The notes under the pieces: model-generated
The model's database searches: none
Told to the model about the DNA's origin: nothing
The model's input: the letters and a program-made list of their open reading frames with translations, nothing else
Assembly: GCA_040902725.1 (NCBI GenBank)
Contig: JBBDWU010000009.1
Span: 1-64,000, forward strand
Source: JACVRU01 sp040902725
Lineage (GTDB): Bacteria > Actinomycetota > Thermoleophilia > Gaiellales > Gaiellaceae
DNA: 64,000 bases
Direction of reading: 5' to 3'
Program-made: the position numbers and the translations under genes
Shown: piece by piece, positions 25,213-33,568 of the stretch
Layout of the letters: each line of letters starts with the position of its first letter
Numbering within the stretch: the first letter of the stretch is position 1

Positions 25213-25851
25213 CTACTTCAGCACGCGGTATCTGAGGTGCGTGGCGGCCGGGGACTCGATCACGCGCGTGAGCTCGAGCTTGCCCTGTTCGCCATCGAAC
25301 AGGCGCACGCCGGCGCCCAGGAGCACCGGCGCGACGTGGAGCTGGAGCTCGTCCAGCAGGCCGGCGCCCAGGTACTGCTGCGCCACGGTTGCGCCGCCGC
25401 CGATGGCGACGTTCTGCTCGCCGGCGGTAGCGCGCGCCTGCTCGAGCGCCGACTCGATGCCGTCGGTGACGAAGGTGAAGGTCGTGCCGCCCCGCTTCTC
25501 CACGGGCTCGCGGGGATGGTGCGTGAGCACGAAGACCGGATGGTGGAAGGGCGGGTCGTCGCCCCACCAGGCGTCCGCATTCGGGTCGTCCTCCCACGGG
25601 CCCTCGCCGCCGCTGAACATCCTTCGGCCCATGATCGTGGCGCCGGCGGCGCCGATCGCCTCCGCGAGCACGTCCGAATCCGGCCCCTCCTCGCCTCCTT
25701 CCAGGCCGTGCGACTGGCGCCAGCTCCTCGCCGCGACCGCCCATTCGTGGAGCTGCTCGCCGCCCTGGCCGAGCGGCTCCTCGAGCGTGATGTTCGGGCC
25801 GGCGACGAAGCCGTCGAGCGACATCGAGATGTCGAGCGTGAGCTTGCTCAC
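25213..25851 (-). CDS. RibD/DHFR-like reductase
   Basis: 212-aa NADPH-dependent reductase of the RibD C-terminal/dihydrofolate reductase-like family. Motifs: ISMSLDGFVAGPN, GATIMGRRMFSGG, PVFVLTHHPREP, NVAIGGGATVAQQYL and ELQLHVAPVLLGAGVRLF. Natural substrate unknown; in this branch genes are common beside antibiotic-resistance-like functions but not diagnostic. GTG 25851 is chosen for homology and the upstream AGAGAA. Confidence 0.88.
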   Translation of the reverse strand: MSKLTLDISMSLDGFVAGPNITLEEPLGQGGEQLHEWAVAARSWRQSHGLEGGEEGPDSDVLAEAIGAAGATIMGRRMFSGGEGPWEDDPNADAWWGDDPPFHHPVFVLTHHPREPVEKRGGTTFTFVTDGIESALEQARATAGEQNVAIGGGATVAQQYLGAGLLDELQLHVAPVLLGAGVRLFDGEQGKLELTRVIESPAATHLRYRVLK

Positions 25852-26168
25852 TTCTCTAAGGACTCCCTTCAGACGCAAGACTCATCGGCCTGCAACCTCG
25901 ATGGAGCGGATACTCGCGCGACTGCCAGGCCCACGCTTGCTTTGGGTCGCGGCGTGAGCGCTTGTACCGTGGGTCAATCCGCAGCCAACCTCACGATCAG
26001 GCTGGAGGAACGAAGCGAGGGCCAATCGGCCGGCTGATTCTCGATCCGTTCGGCCTCTAGGCTGAGCCGCTCGTCGGAGGCTGTTCACCCTCAATGACGA
26101 GCGAGAAACGGGCTCCTGGTCACTCTCGCGTGTTGACATCGTGGCTCGCAGCGGTGAGTCTGGGAAAC

Positions 26169-26471
26169 ATGCGGCGAACCCTTCGTCTCGGAGTAGCGGC
26201 TGCCGTCGTGCTCGCATCACCCGCAGGGGCGACCGGCGGCGCTCTCGAGACCGGGCCAAGCTCCGGCACTGTGATTCCGGCGATGTACAAGAACTGCACG
26301 GCTCTGAACCGGAAGTACCCGCATGGCTTGGGTAGAGGGAATGCGAGAGACAGGACCAGCGGTGAGCCGGTGACGACCTTCAAGCGCAGCACGAAGCTCT
26401 ACAACACCGCGATGTCGCACAACAAGCGGCTCGACGGCGACAAGGACGGGATCGCCTGCGAGAAGGCCTGA
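26169..26471 (+). CDS. Secreted excalibur-domain protein
   Basis: 100-aa exported protein with signal peptide MRRTLRLGVAAAVVLASPAGA and a C-terminal excalibur calcium-binding domain: YKNCTALNRKYPHG, then DGDKDGIACE (D-x-D-x-D-G-x2-C-E). The two cysteines probably pair. The ATG 26169 start gives a clean signal peptide; an in-frame ATG at 26094 would add an unlikely 25 residues. Isolated gene; surface role unknown. Confidence 0.82.
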   Translation: MRRTLRLGVAAAVVLASPAGATGGALETGPSSGTVIPAMYKNCTALNRKYPHGLGRGNARDRTSGEPVTTFKRSTKLYNTAMSHNKRLDGDKDGIACEKA

Positions 26472-26597
26472 TCGGCCAGCGCGCTCCACTGCGAGCCGTC
26501 GTAGCAGTTCTTCAGGGCTCGGCCCTGCTGGCCATACACAGTCCATCGGTCGTACCGCGTTGGTGACCGATGCCGCTCGCTTGGTCAGGAAGGCGGG

Positions 26598-27494
26598 TTA
26601 GCCGGCCCAGGCGCCGCTCGCTGCGTCCCAGGCCCCGAAGGCGGTTCCAGCGAGCAGGGCATCGACGAACGGCGTAACTATCGCGAGAGCTTCGTCGAGC
26701 GTCCGCCCAACTTCGAGCGCGGAGTCTTTGGCCTCGGCCGCGTAGCCGGCCTCCCACAGGCCGCGGTCCGGCACGTCGAATCTATGCGGAACAGGTGTAA
26801 TGCCGCGGCGCTCGATCTCGCTGCGCAGGGCCGCTGCCTGCGGTTCAGCGCCCACGGAGACCTCGATGACAATGGCGACAAGGTCGACTAGATCCTTGTA
26901 CCTCGTCGACGGCATCGAGCCGTCACCGTAGCGCTGGAGGATGGCGGCGATCTTGTCTGCGATGTGGTCGACGAGCGGGTAGGCCCGGTAATTGCGCTGC
27001 ACGACCTCCGGCATGTTCACCTGCGCGAGCGGTGGGACTTCCTCGGGTTGCCCCGTCATGCGGAGGTCGGTGCCGACGAGGTCGACGCGGAAGGAGACCC
27101 ACTCGGTCGCGCCAATGTATGCCTTCACCGGTAGGCGGATGCCGGCGGCGCCGTCGCTGACGGGTGCTGGTGCTCCAATCTCGAAGCGGAACCAGTCGCC
27201 GAGGTCCTCCCCCGCAGCTTCGCGCAGGTCGCGCGCGGCGGCGTCGCTTGCCTTGGCGCGGTAGACGTCGACGTCGATGGTGCCGCGAACGCCGATGTCC
27301 CGGGCGAGCAGCGCTGTCGCGCCTTTGACGATCCAGCCGTCGTCGAACTGGTAGAGGCGGGCGAGCAAACGGTCGTACGCGATCTGTCGCTGGAGCTGCG
27401 GCAGCGTCCAGCGCCCCTGCTCGGAGAGCGCGCGCAGTCGGTCGGTGAGCGCGCGCCGGAAGTCGCCGGGCGAGCCGTAACGGCGATCGCTCAC
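26598..27494 (-). CDS. abiEii: AbiEii/AbiGii-type nucleotidyltransferase toxin
   Basis: 298-aa toxin of a type IV toxin-antitoxin/abortive-infection pair. GTP-dependent nucleotidyltransferase motifs: DDGWIVKGATALLARDIG, then the metal-binding acidic pair in TIDVDVY, and KIAAILQRYGD. AbiEii slows growth, shown elsewhere to act on tRNA or as a GTP-binding NTase. GTG 27494 overlaps the antitoxin stop (GTGA), so toxin output follows antitoxin translation. Confidence 0.9.
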   Translation of the reverse strand: MSDRRYGSPGDFRRALTDRLRALSEQGRWTLPQLQRQIAYDRLLARLYQFDDGWIVKGATALLARDIGVRGTIDVDVYRAKASDAAARDLREAAGEDLGDWFRFEIGAPAPVSDGAAGIRLPVKAYIGATEWVSFRVDLVGTDLRMTGQPEEVPPLAQVNMPEVVQRNYRAYPLVDHIADKIAAILQRYGDGSMPSTRYKDLVDLVAIVIEVSVGAEPQAAALRSEIERRGITPVPHRFDVPDRGLWEAGYAAEAKDSALEVGRTLDEALAIVTPFVDALLAGTAFGAWDAASGAWAG

Positions 27495-28195
27495 GACGCT
27501 GGCTCGGACCCGCGAGTCGAGGCCTCCGCGTCCTGCAGCCAGCGCGACGCGTCCGGGTCGGCGGCAAGGCTGAGGAGCCACCGGAGGAGCGCGAGGCCGT
27601 CGTCGCGGCGGAAGTGGAAGCGGCCGGCGTACGGCGCGAGTCTCTCCGCGAAGGTGCCGGGGTAGTCGTAGACGCCGCGGATCGCGTCCGCAACGATCTG
27701 CGCGACCGCCTGGGGGTCCTCCCGATCGGCGAGGAGGTCGGCAGCGATCACCGAGGGCCGGGTGACGGGAAGGCCATGAAGAATGGTCCACTTGGTCTTG
27801 CTCAGGCCACGGCGGTGGAGCCGGACGTCCGGCCGCCGCGTCTGCTTGCGCGTCGCAAGCGTGAAGTCGTGCACGTCGGCGGGAAGATGGCCGAGGCCGT
27901 AGAGCGACGCCGCCGAACGATGCGAGACGAGCCCCTGGTCGGGTGTCCGCTCCCAGGCAGGGACCTCCGGCGCGAGCTGTAGCCAGGCCGCGCGGAGGTC
28001 GAGATGGTCGGGAAGCGGAGCGCCCGTGTATCGGTAGACGCCATTGGCTACGCGTTCGAGGATCGACCCGTCCGCGATGAGCCGCTCGAACGTCGTCTGC
28101 GGCACGCCCACCTTGGCCGCCTGTCGACGGGTAACAAGACCCCACTGCTCTTCCGCGAGGCGGCTGAGTGGACCGAGTGTGGCGTACTGTGGCAT
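27491..28195 (-). CDS. abiEi: AbiEi-type antitoxin/transcriptional autorepressor
   Basis: 234-aa antitoxin: N-terminal winged helix (LVTRRQAAKVGVPQTTFERL, then RVANGVYRY) and C-terminal antitoxin domain with SHRSAASLYGLGHLP and LPVTRPSVIAADLL. AbiEi proteins bind inverted repeats in their own promoter; matching palindromes lie directly upstream. ATG 28195 is used; a TTG three codons earlier is possible. It begins about seven bases after a TATATT -10 box, suggesting a leaderless message. Confidence 0.88.
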   Translation of the reverse strand: MPQYATLGPLSRLAEEQWGLVTRRQAAKVGVPQTTFERLIADGSILERVANGVYRYTGAPLPDHLDLRAAWLQLAPEVPAWERTPDQGLVSHRSAASLYGLGHLPADVHDFTLATRKQTRRPDVRLHRRGLSKTKWTILHGLPVTRPSVIAADLLADREDPQAVAQIVADAIRGVYDYPGTFAERLAPYAGRFHFRRDDGLALLRWLLSLAADPDASRWLQDAEASTRGSEPAS

Positions 28196-28199
28196 GTAC

Positions 28200-28276
28200 T
28201 GCAATATACCCCGTTAACGGGGTACTTTGCAGGGTGCATCCTATGCAATGCTGCAAATTGCCCCAATAACGGGGGT
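28200..28276 (-). promoter_or_regulatory. abiE promoter with two operator palindromes
   Basis: An 18-bp perfect palindrome TACCCCGTTAACGGGGTA (28207-28224) lies between a TGCAAA -35-like box and a TATATT -10 box (spacer 17). A second, imperfect copy (CCCC-AATAAC-GGGG, about 28258-28276) lies 50 bp upstream. This is the layout of AbiEi operator pairs; repression by AbiEi is inferred. Confidence 0.7.
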
Positions 28277-28355
28277 ATTTGAAGCATCCGTCGAGAGGCT
28301 CCTCCATGCGCGACAGACTCATGTCCGCGGCAAGAAGGTCGATCAACCCTCGCGC

Positions 28356-29240
28356 CTACACGGGGAAGAGGTCCGCGAAGGCGTCGGCGAAGACGGCGAG
28401 CACGATGAACCAGGCGCCGACCCCGAGCAGCACGAACCCGCCCCACCGTTTGACGGCGGGCGCCTGCGCCTTGATCCTCTCCACGGTCGCCTGCTGAGCG
28501 CGCGCGACGCCAGAGGCGGCCGCGAACAGGAGGGCGACGATCACGAGCGCCGCAACGGCGAAGGCGGCCACGGCTCCGGCGAACCCTCCGACCACGAGCG
28601 CGTACCCGGCGAGACCCGCCAGGATCGGACCCGTTCAGCCGAACCCGGCCAGGACGTAGCCGAAGCCGAGGACCGCGAAGGAGGCCACCGGGCGCTCGCG
28701 CCGTAAGCGCGCCTGCGAGCGAAGGAACGGCACCGCGAGCCTCCCGACCGAGTGGAAGGACACGGGCAGGATCCCCGCCTGCACGAGGCCGAGCAGAATG
28801 AGGAGTGTCCCGACGGTCGCCCGAATCGCGATCCCCGCCGTGCTCGTGAACGTGACGCCCGCGAAGAGCGTCTCTCCGAAGATCGCGACGACGACGCCCG
28901 CGAGGAGCAGGAAGAGCGCCGCGCCGCCCGCCAGCGCAGCGCCGAACATCGCCGGCCGGCGTCGCTCGACCGCCGCTTCCCTTCCGAGCAGTCCGACGAG
29001 CAGCGGGAACGAGCACGGTGAGAAGAACGAGGCGATGCCCGCCGCGGCCGCGAGCGGAAGCAGCGCGGCGCCTTCGACCGAGGGCAAGTCGAAGCGCGGG
29101 TAGAGGACGTAACCCGCGTACCCGGCGACGGCCAGAACCGTCACGCCGACGGCGAGAGCCGCGTACCGCGCGAGGGCGCGCCGTTCTGCCGAGGCGCCGA
29201 TCTCAGCCAACCCGGTAGCCGGCGAGCTCGATCCCGTCAC
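28356..29240 (-). CDS. CcdA-like membrane thiol transporter, probable selenoprotein (Sec at TGA 28635-28637)
   Basis: 294-aa inner-membrane protein moving reducing power across the membrane, as CcdA/DsbD-beta do. Helix 1 has the redox Cys in FFSPCSFPLLVG (Cys76). The partner Cys, expected in the middle of the protein after FGYVLAGFG, is an in-frame TGA (codon 202), followed by TGPILAGLAGYAL and three more helices to a TAG at 28356. An 18-nt-distant stem-loop with GGUCU apical loop follows, as in E. coli fdhF. So I read it as Cys/Sec. GTG 29240 overlaps the HMA gene by 38 bp; TTG 29210 is an alternative start. Sits beside an HMA metal-binding gene. Confidence 0.85.
28605..28623 (-). promoter_or_regulatory. 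Bacterial SECIS-type stem-loop (CcdA-like)
   Basis: On the minus strand CCUGGCG (28623-28617), loop GGUCU (28616-28612), CGCCGGG (28611-28605): seven pairs including one U-G. Exactly 18 nt separate the UGA from the loop, the same spacing and GGUCU loop as in the fdhF element of E. coli. Confidence 0.8.
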
Positions 29241-29418
29241 GCACCTGGCTCTCGCTCACGCGGTCGTCGTCGTACGTGACCGTCACCTGCTCGGCGTCGC
29301 GGTCGGCCTTCACCTCGCGCACGCCGTCGAGGGCCTCCAGCACGACCGAGACCGTCCGCTCACACCCGGCGCAGTGCATCCCTCTGACGGTGAGCTGGAT
29401 CGTCGAGTGGGCCACCAC
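29203..29418 (-). CDS. Heavy-metal-associated (HMA) domain protein
   Basis: 71-aa soluble metal carrier of the CopZ/MerP fold. Metal site GMHCAGCERTV (C-x2-C), then VREVKADRDAEQVTVTYDDD and a final GYRVG. It would bind Cu(I), Hg(II) or similar soft metals. GTG 29418 (or 29415). Its 3' end overlaps the downstream CcdA-like selenoprotein gene, suggesting one operon. Confidence 0.9.
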   Translation of the reverse strand: MVAHSTIQLTVRGMHCAGCERTVSVVLEALDGVREVKADRDAEQVTVTYDDDRVSESQVRDGIELAGYRVG

Positions 29419-29475
29419 GTCTTTGATGCCCCGCGCGCCCCGTTTGATTCCCGCCGGCGCGGCCACACTTCGGAC

Positions 29476-29967
29476 ATGGGCAGGGTCGCGCCGCTCGGCG
29501 CTGTCGCCGCCGGCCTGCTGGCAGGCCTCGCCGGCACGGCGGCGATGACCGCCTACCAGGAGCTTCTCTCCAGCGGCGACTCCGAGAAGGAGAAAAGCTG
29601 GGAGGACGCTCCCGCGCCCGCGCAGGTCGCGAGGCGCCTCCTGAAGGGCGTCTTCCGCCAGGACATCTCGGTCGAGAAGATTCCGCTCCTCACGAACGTC
29701 GTCCACTGGACCTACGGCACGGCGTGGGGCGTCGTGTACGGGCTCGTTCAGGGGACGGTACGAGCGAACCCGGTCCTCCACGGACTGCTCTTCGGGAGCG
29801 GCGTGTGGGCGATGTCCTACGTCCAGCTCGTGCCCATGGGGCTGTACGAGCCGCCGTGGGAATACCCTGCGAAGACGATCGCCAAGGACGTCTCGTACCA
29901 CCTCGTCTACGGGCTCGGCGTCGCCACCGCGTACGAGACTGTGGATCAGATGAGCAAGCGCGTATAG
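29476..29967 (+). CDS. DUF1440/YagU-like membrane protein
   Basis: 163-aa protein with about four membrane segments (AAGLLAGLAGTAAMTAY, WGVVYGLVQGT, GLLFGSGVWAMSYVQL, VYGLGVATAYE). Related to the truncated protein at 44701 in the mercury island. ATG 29476, 57 bp from the divergent HMA gene; its end overlaps the convergent ccdA by 22 bp. Function unknown. Confidence 0.72.
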   Translation: MGRVAPLGAVAAGLLAGLAGTAAMTAYQELLSSGDSEKEKSWEDAPAPAQVARRLLKGVFRQDISVEKIPLLTNVVHWTYGTAWGVVYGLVQGTVRANPVLHGLLFGSGVWAMSYVQLVPMGLYEPPWEYPAKTIAKDVSYHLVYGLGVATAYETVDQMSKRV

Positions 29968-30659
29968 CGGGACAGGCGCGTCGTCAACTCGAGGAGCTGG
30001 CCGGTCGCCAGCAGCACGCCGAACGCCATGAGCAGCGCGCCGGAGGTCACCCCGACCACGCGCCAGTGGCGGCGAAGTATCCGGACGAGGGTCAACGCGC
30101 GGGTGAACGCCAGCCCGAAGAGCAGAAACGGCACGCCGAGGCCGAGCGCGAAGACGGCGAGGAGGACGGCGCCCTGGCCGGGGCTCGCTCCGCCCGCCGA
30201 GAGGGCGAGGATGGCGGCGAGCGTGGGGCCGACGCACGGCGTCCAGCCGACGGCGAAGGCGACGCCCGCCAGGCCGGGCGCGAAGGGCCCACCGATCCGC
30301 GGTAGGCGAAGCTTCTTCTCGCGGAGGAGGCGGATCGGAAGGCGGACGCCGACCAGGATGAGTCCGGCGAAGACGAGGAACACGCCTGCCACGATCTCGA
30401 GCGTCCGCCGGTGGTCGAAGAGGGCGCCGCCGAACCACGCCGCGCCCGCGCCGAAGGCGACGAACATTGCCCCGAACCCGACCACGAACCACGCCGTCGT
30501 CGTGACCACGCGCCGCGGTCGCGCGCCGAGCTCGTCGATACCGACGCCGGAGACGTAGGAGAGGTAGCCCGGGACGAGCGGCAGCACGCACGGCGAGGCG
30601 AAGGAGACGACGCCGGCGGCGAAGGCGGCCGCGAAAGCCGCCGGGCCGAACTCGATCAT
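29946..30659 (-). CDS. ccdA: Cytochrome c biogenesis protein CcdA
   Basis: 237-aa six-helix thiol-disulfide membrane relay. Both redox cysteines are present: SFASPCVLPLVPG in helix 1 and VGWTPCVGPTLAAIL in helix 4. It passes electrons from cytoplasmic thioredoxin to the extracytoplasmic TlpA/ResA protein encoded just upstream. ATG 30659 overlaps that gene's stop (ATGA). Compare the Cys here with Sec in the 28356 gene. Confidence 0.92.
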   Translation of the reverse strand: MIEFGPAAFAAAFAAGVVSFASPCVLPLVPGYLSYVSGVGIDELGARPRRVVTTTAWFVVGFGAMFVAFGAGAAWFGGALFDHRRTLEIVAGVFLVFAGLILVGVRLPIRLLREKKLRLPRIGGPFAPGLAGVAFAVGWTPCVGPTLAAILALSAGGASPGQGAVLLAVFALGLGVPFLLFGLAFTRALTLVRILRRHWRVVGVTSGALLMAFGVLLATGQLLELTTRLSRYTRLLI

Positions 30660-31177
30660 GTCTCGCCGGTCGCCTGGCGCAGCCCGGCCTCGAAGCCGGC
30701 CTCGTCGGTCTCGCCGACGATCCGCGTGACCTCGCGGTGCTCGGCGTCGAGGAAGATCGTCGTCGGCATCCCCTGGAGCCGCAGCCGCGCCCCGATCTCG
30801 CCATTCGGGTCGGCGATGCTCGGCCACGTCCAGCCGAACTGCCGGTAGAAGTCGCGTGCCCCGGCGCGCGCGTCCTGGAGGTTGACGCCGACGACGGCGA
30901 CTTCAGGGTGCGCGTCGGCGAACCGCTTGAGCGCCTCTGCCTCGGCGTAGCAGCCCGGGCACCACGAGGCCCAGAAGTTGACCACGACCGGCCGGCCCGA
31001 GAAGGCGGCCAGGTCGACCTGCTCGCCGGTGATCGGGTCGACGCCGGAGAGCTCCAGCCGCGGCCCGCTTCCGCTCGCTCCTGGCAGCGCCGGGCCGGAT
31101 TCGCGTGCCGCGAGCAGCCCCACGCCGACCACCGCCATCACGAGGACGGCGACGCCGGCCAGAGCGGCGCGACGCAT
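30656..31177 (-). CDS. TlpA/ResA-type thioredoxin-like protein
   Basis: 173-aa membrane-anchored disulfide reductase. N-terminal anchor (LAGVAVLVMAVVGVGLLAA), thioredoxin fold with active site NFWASWCPGCYAEAEAL (C-x2-C), and cis-Pro loop GMPTTIFLD. It acts outside the membrane on apocytochrome c or other thiols, paired with the adjacent CcdA. 3 bp from the anti-sigma gene upstream. Confidence 0.92.
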   Translation of the reverse strand: MRRAALAGVAVLVMAVVGVGLLAARESGPALPGASGSGPRLELSGVDPITGEQVDLAAFSGRPVVVNFWASWCPGCYAEAEALKRFADAHPEVAVVGVNLQDARAGARDFYRQFGWTWPSIADPNGEIGARLRLQGMPTTIFLDAEHREVTRIVGETDEAGFEAGLRQATGET

Positions 31178-31180
31178 CTG

Positions 31181-31483
31181 TCAGGGGCCGCCAGGGCGGA
31201 TGCGGTCGACGACCGCATCCGCGACGGACGGCCCGGGAGGCGGGGCAGAGTCGCCCCGGCCGAGCGACCGCAGCCCCTCGACCGTGCGGGCGAGCGAACG
31301 CAGCATCTCGCGACAGTAGGGGCAGCGGGCGAGGTGCCGGAGGACCCGCTTCCGTTCCCGTCCCCGGAGCTCGTCCTCGAGGTGCGCCGAGAGACGGTCC
31401 CGGCTCTCTGCGCACGTGGCCACCCACGGCCTCAGTACGAAAGTCGCTGCGCTCATGCCGACTTGGATGCGCCGGGCGTCCAT
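31181..31483 (-). CDS. Zinc-finger anti-sigma factor
   Basis: 100-aa protein with the zf-HC2 anti-sigma module: CAESRDRLSAHLEDEL then HLARCPYCREML (H-x3-C-x2-C). This class releases its sigma factor on oxidation or zinc loss. It sits in the AhpD/TlpA/CcdA operon, while a candidate partner ECF sigma gene diverges at 32751. Pairing is inferred from proximity. Confidence 0.82.
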   Translation of the reverse strand: MDARRIQVGMSAATFVLRPWVATCAESRDRLSAHLEDELRGRERKRVLRHLARCPYCREMLRSLARTVEGLRSLGRGDSAPPPGPSVADAVVDRIRPGGP

Positions 31484-31489
31484 GTGGAT

Positions 31490-32674
31490 TCATCGTATTC
31501 GGACGATGGCAGAGGTCGCGAACGGCGGCGGCCACGCGACCCCGAGGCGCTCGTAGGCTGCCGCCGGGATCGACACGTCCGCGAGGTAGAGCATCCCCGC
31601 GACATCGAGCAGGATCCGCTTCGGAGCCGCCAGCGTCAGCGTCGCCTCGGCGGTGACGTGCGGCTCGTGCAGGATCCCCGAGGGCAGGTCGAGGGAGACG
31701 ACGCGGCGCCCATGCGTCCACTCGATCAGCCGAGCGACGTCCTCGCGGGGCGGGCCCGCCTGCGAGTACCCGAGCAGGGCGTCGACCACGAGGTCGGCGT
31801 GGGCGGGCGGATCGCCAGGCGCGACGCCCATCGACCGGAGGATCTGGAGCTGGTCGCGCGTCACCGGCGCCAAACCCTCCGTTCGAGCCAGAACGACGGC
31901 GACGTCGGCACCGGCGTTCGTCAGGTGTCGCGCCGCCACCAGCCCGCCGCCTCCGTTCCCGCCCCGCCCGGCCAGCACCGCGATGCTGCGGCCGGCCACG
32001 CGGCCGCCGAGCAGCCGCCGCGCCAACTCGGCGAGGCTCCTCCCCGCGTTCTCCATCATCCGCTCGAGCGTGAGGCCGTGCTCCTCGACGGCGATCCGGT
32101 CGAGCTCGCGCATCTGCTCGAGCTCGAGCCACGGGAGCGCCGCGCCGGGAACGCTCGCCCAGTAGGCGCGCTCCGCCCTCAGCTCCTCGGGCCAGTCCTG
32201 CTCCAGCTCGACGCCCAGGCCGTCCGCGACCCGGTTGACGTAGTTGAAGTACGCCACCACCTGGTTTGCGTCCACGATCGCGCGATCGTCGAGGCCGGCC
32301 TCCCGCAGGCGCGCCACGTCCGGCTCGGCCATGGTCTCGGGGAAGCGCGTGAGCTTCACCGCGTACGCGATCAGCGCCCGGAGCCGCCCCTCCAGCTCGT
32401 CCGTCCGTCCCGAGGCGACCGCCTCGGCCAGCGCCTCGTCGCCCGACTCCCGGACGAGCGCGGCGCCGTGGTGGACCACTCAGTAGTGGCAGTCGTTCGC
32501 CGCCGAGACGGCGACGGCTATCGCCTCTCGCTCGACGCGGCTCAGCGGCGACTCGCCGAACATGATCGTCCGGTAGAGGGCGAGGTGCGCCTCGAGCGCT
32601 GCCGCATTGAGCGAGTGCGAGGAGAGGATGTGCGCCATCGCGGCGCTCTCCGGATCGGTTTTCACCCAGGTCAT
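31490..32674 (-). CDS. AhpD-like selenoprotein fused to NAD(P)HX epimerase (Sec at TGA 32480-32482)
   Basis: 394-aa two-domain protein. Residues 1-165 are an AhpD-like peroxidase-related domain; its CxxC redox motif reads CHY-TGA, that is CxxU with Sec65, followed by the normal VVHHGAALV. Residues 183-394 are a YjeF_N/NnrE domain (MENAGRSLA, LAGRGGNGGGGL, VSLDLPSGI) that epimerises damaged NAD(P)HX. Reading stops at the TGA would split the gene into a 64-aa piece and a 329-aa piece. A stem-loop lies 27-29 nt downstream. The fusion links peroxide/thiol defence with cofactor repair. ATG 32674 diverges from an ECF sigma gene. Confidence 0.85.
32431..32461 (-). promoter_or_regulatory. Bacterial SECIS-type stem-loop (AhpD-like)
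   Basis: Minus strand GCGCUCGUC (32461-32453) pairs with GACGAGGCGC (32440-32431) with one bulged G. An inner CCG/CGG stem closes a GGAGU loop. The loop begins 27-29 nt after UGA, within the 16-37 nt allowed for bacterial elements. Confidence 0.65.
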
Positions 32675-32750
32675 CCAGCCATTCTCCCGCTCATGGTCCT
32701 TCGATGCTCGCGCCCGCGGGTCGGATTCGCGCCCGTACGATCCCCCAGCG

Positions 32751-33308
32751 ATGGAGGACGCCGCCCTTCTCTCTCAGGCCAGAGACGGCGACGTCGATGC
32801 ATTCGCCGAGCTCGTCCGCCGCTACGAGCATCGCGTCCGCGTCGTGCTCTTCCGCCTGCTCGACGACGACCGCGACGTCGAGGAGGCGACGCAGGACGTC
32901 TTCGTGCAAGCCTGGCGCAACCTCGAGCGCTTCCGCGGCGACGCCGCCGTCTTCACCTGGCTCTATCGCATCGCCGTCAACGAGGCGCTCGCCCGCCTCC
33001 GCCGCAAACGCGTCTCCACGACCGACGTCGACGAGCTCTCCGAGACCGCCCCACTGGCGGCCGACCCCCGCGAGGAGCCGCACCACGTGGCCGAGGGGGA
33101 GGAGCTGCGCGCGTTCCTGGCCGCCTGCATCCGCGCGCTGCCCCCCGAGTACCGGGCGCCGCTCGTGCTCCGCGACGTGATCGGGCTCTCGAACCAGGAG
33201 GTGGCCGAGGTGATGGAGCTGTCCGTGCCGGCGGCGAAGAGCCGCATCCACCGCGCCCGGATGCAGGTCCGCGCCGCGCTCGAGCGAGCCGAGCGCCGCT
33301 GGACCTAG
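32751..33308 (+). CDS. ECF-type RNA polymerase sigma factor
   Basis: 185-aa group 4 sigma factor. Region 2: FAELVRRYEHRVRVVLFRLL, DDRDVEEATQDVFVQAWRNL and FTWLYRIAVNEALARLRR. Region 4: LPPEYRAPLVLRDVIGLSNQ plus the helix-turn-helix EVAEVMELSVPAAKSRIHRA. ATG 32751 is 76 bp from the divergent AhpD-like selenoprotein gene, so the intergenic region probably holds its autoregulated promoter. Likely controls the thiol-redox operon. Confidence 0.9.
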   Translation: MEDAALLSQARDGDVDAFAELVRRYEHRVRVVLFRLLDDDRDVEEATQDVFVQAWRNLERFRGDAAVFTWLYRIAVNEALARLRRKRVSTTDVDELSETAPLAADPREEPHHVAEGEELRAFLAACIRALPPEYRAPLVLRDVIGLSNQEVAEVMELSVPAAKSRIHRARMQVRAALERAERRWT

Positions 33309-33565
33309 GACCCGGAGTAGCGGCCGCGCGAGCGATCGGCTCCCTGCGTGTCGGGCAGTCCCGTGTCGAGGTAGCGCACCGAGACGAATGCTGGATGGTG
33401 GCTGCGCTCGTCCGAGAGCCGCTCTCCCCAGCGCTCGGAGGTGGAGCGACTCCACCAGCTCGGGAAGCGGAACTCGAGCGTGCCGTCGGCGTACTCGCCT
33501 CCGAGCCAGGCGGGCACGACGGGCTCGTCGCCGGCCGGCGCGAGCAGGGCCAGGAGCCGCCTCAT
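33305..33565 (-). CDS. Small hypothetical protein
   Basis: 86-aa frame directly after the DUF3179 gene (3-bp gap), convergent with the sigma gene (4-bp overlap). Composition is plausible (FRFPSWWSRSTSERWGERL) but no family is recognised. Possibly coding. Confidence 0.5.
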   Translation of the reverse strand: MRRLLALLAPAGDEPVVPAWLGGEYADGTLEFRFPSWWSRSTSERWGERLSDERSHHPAFVSVRYLDTGLPDTQGADRSRGRYSGS

Positions 33566-33568
33566 GGC

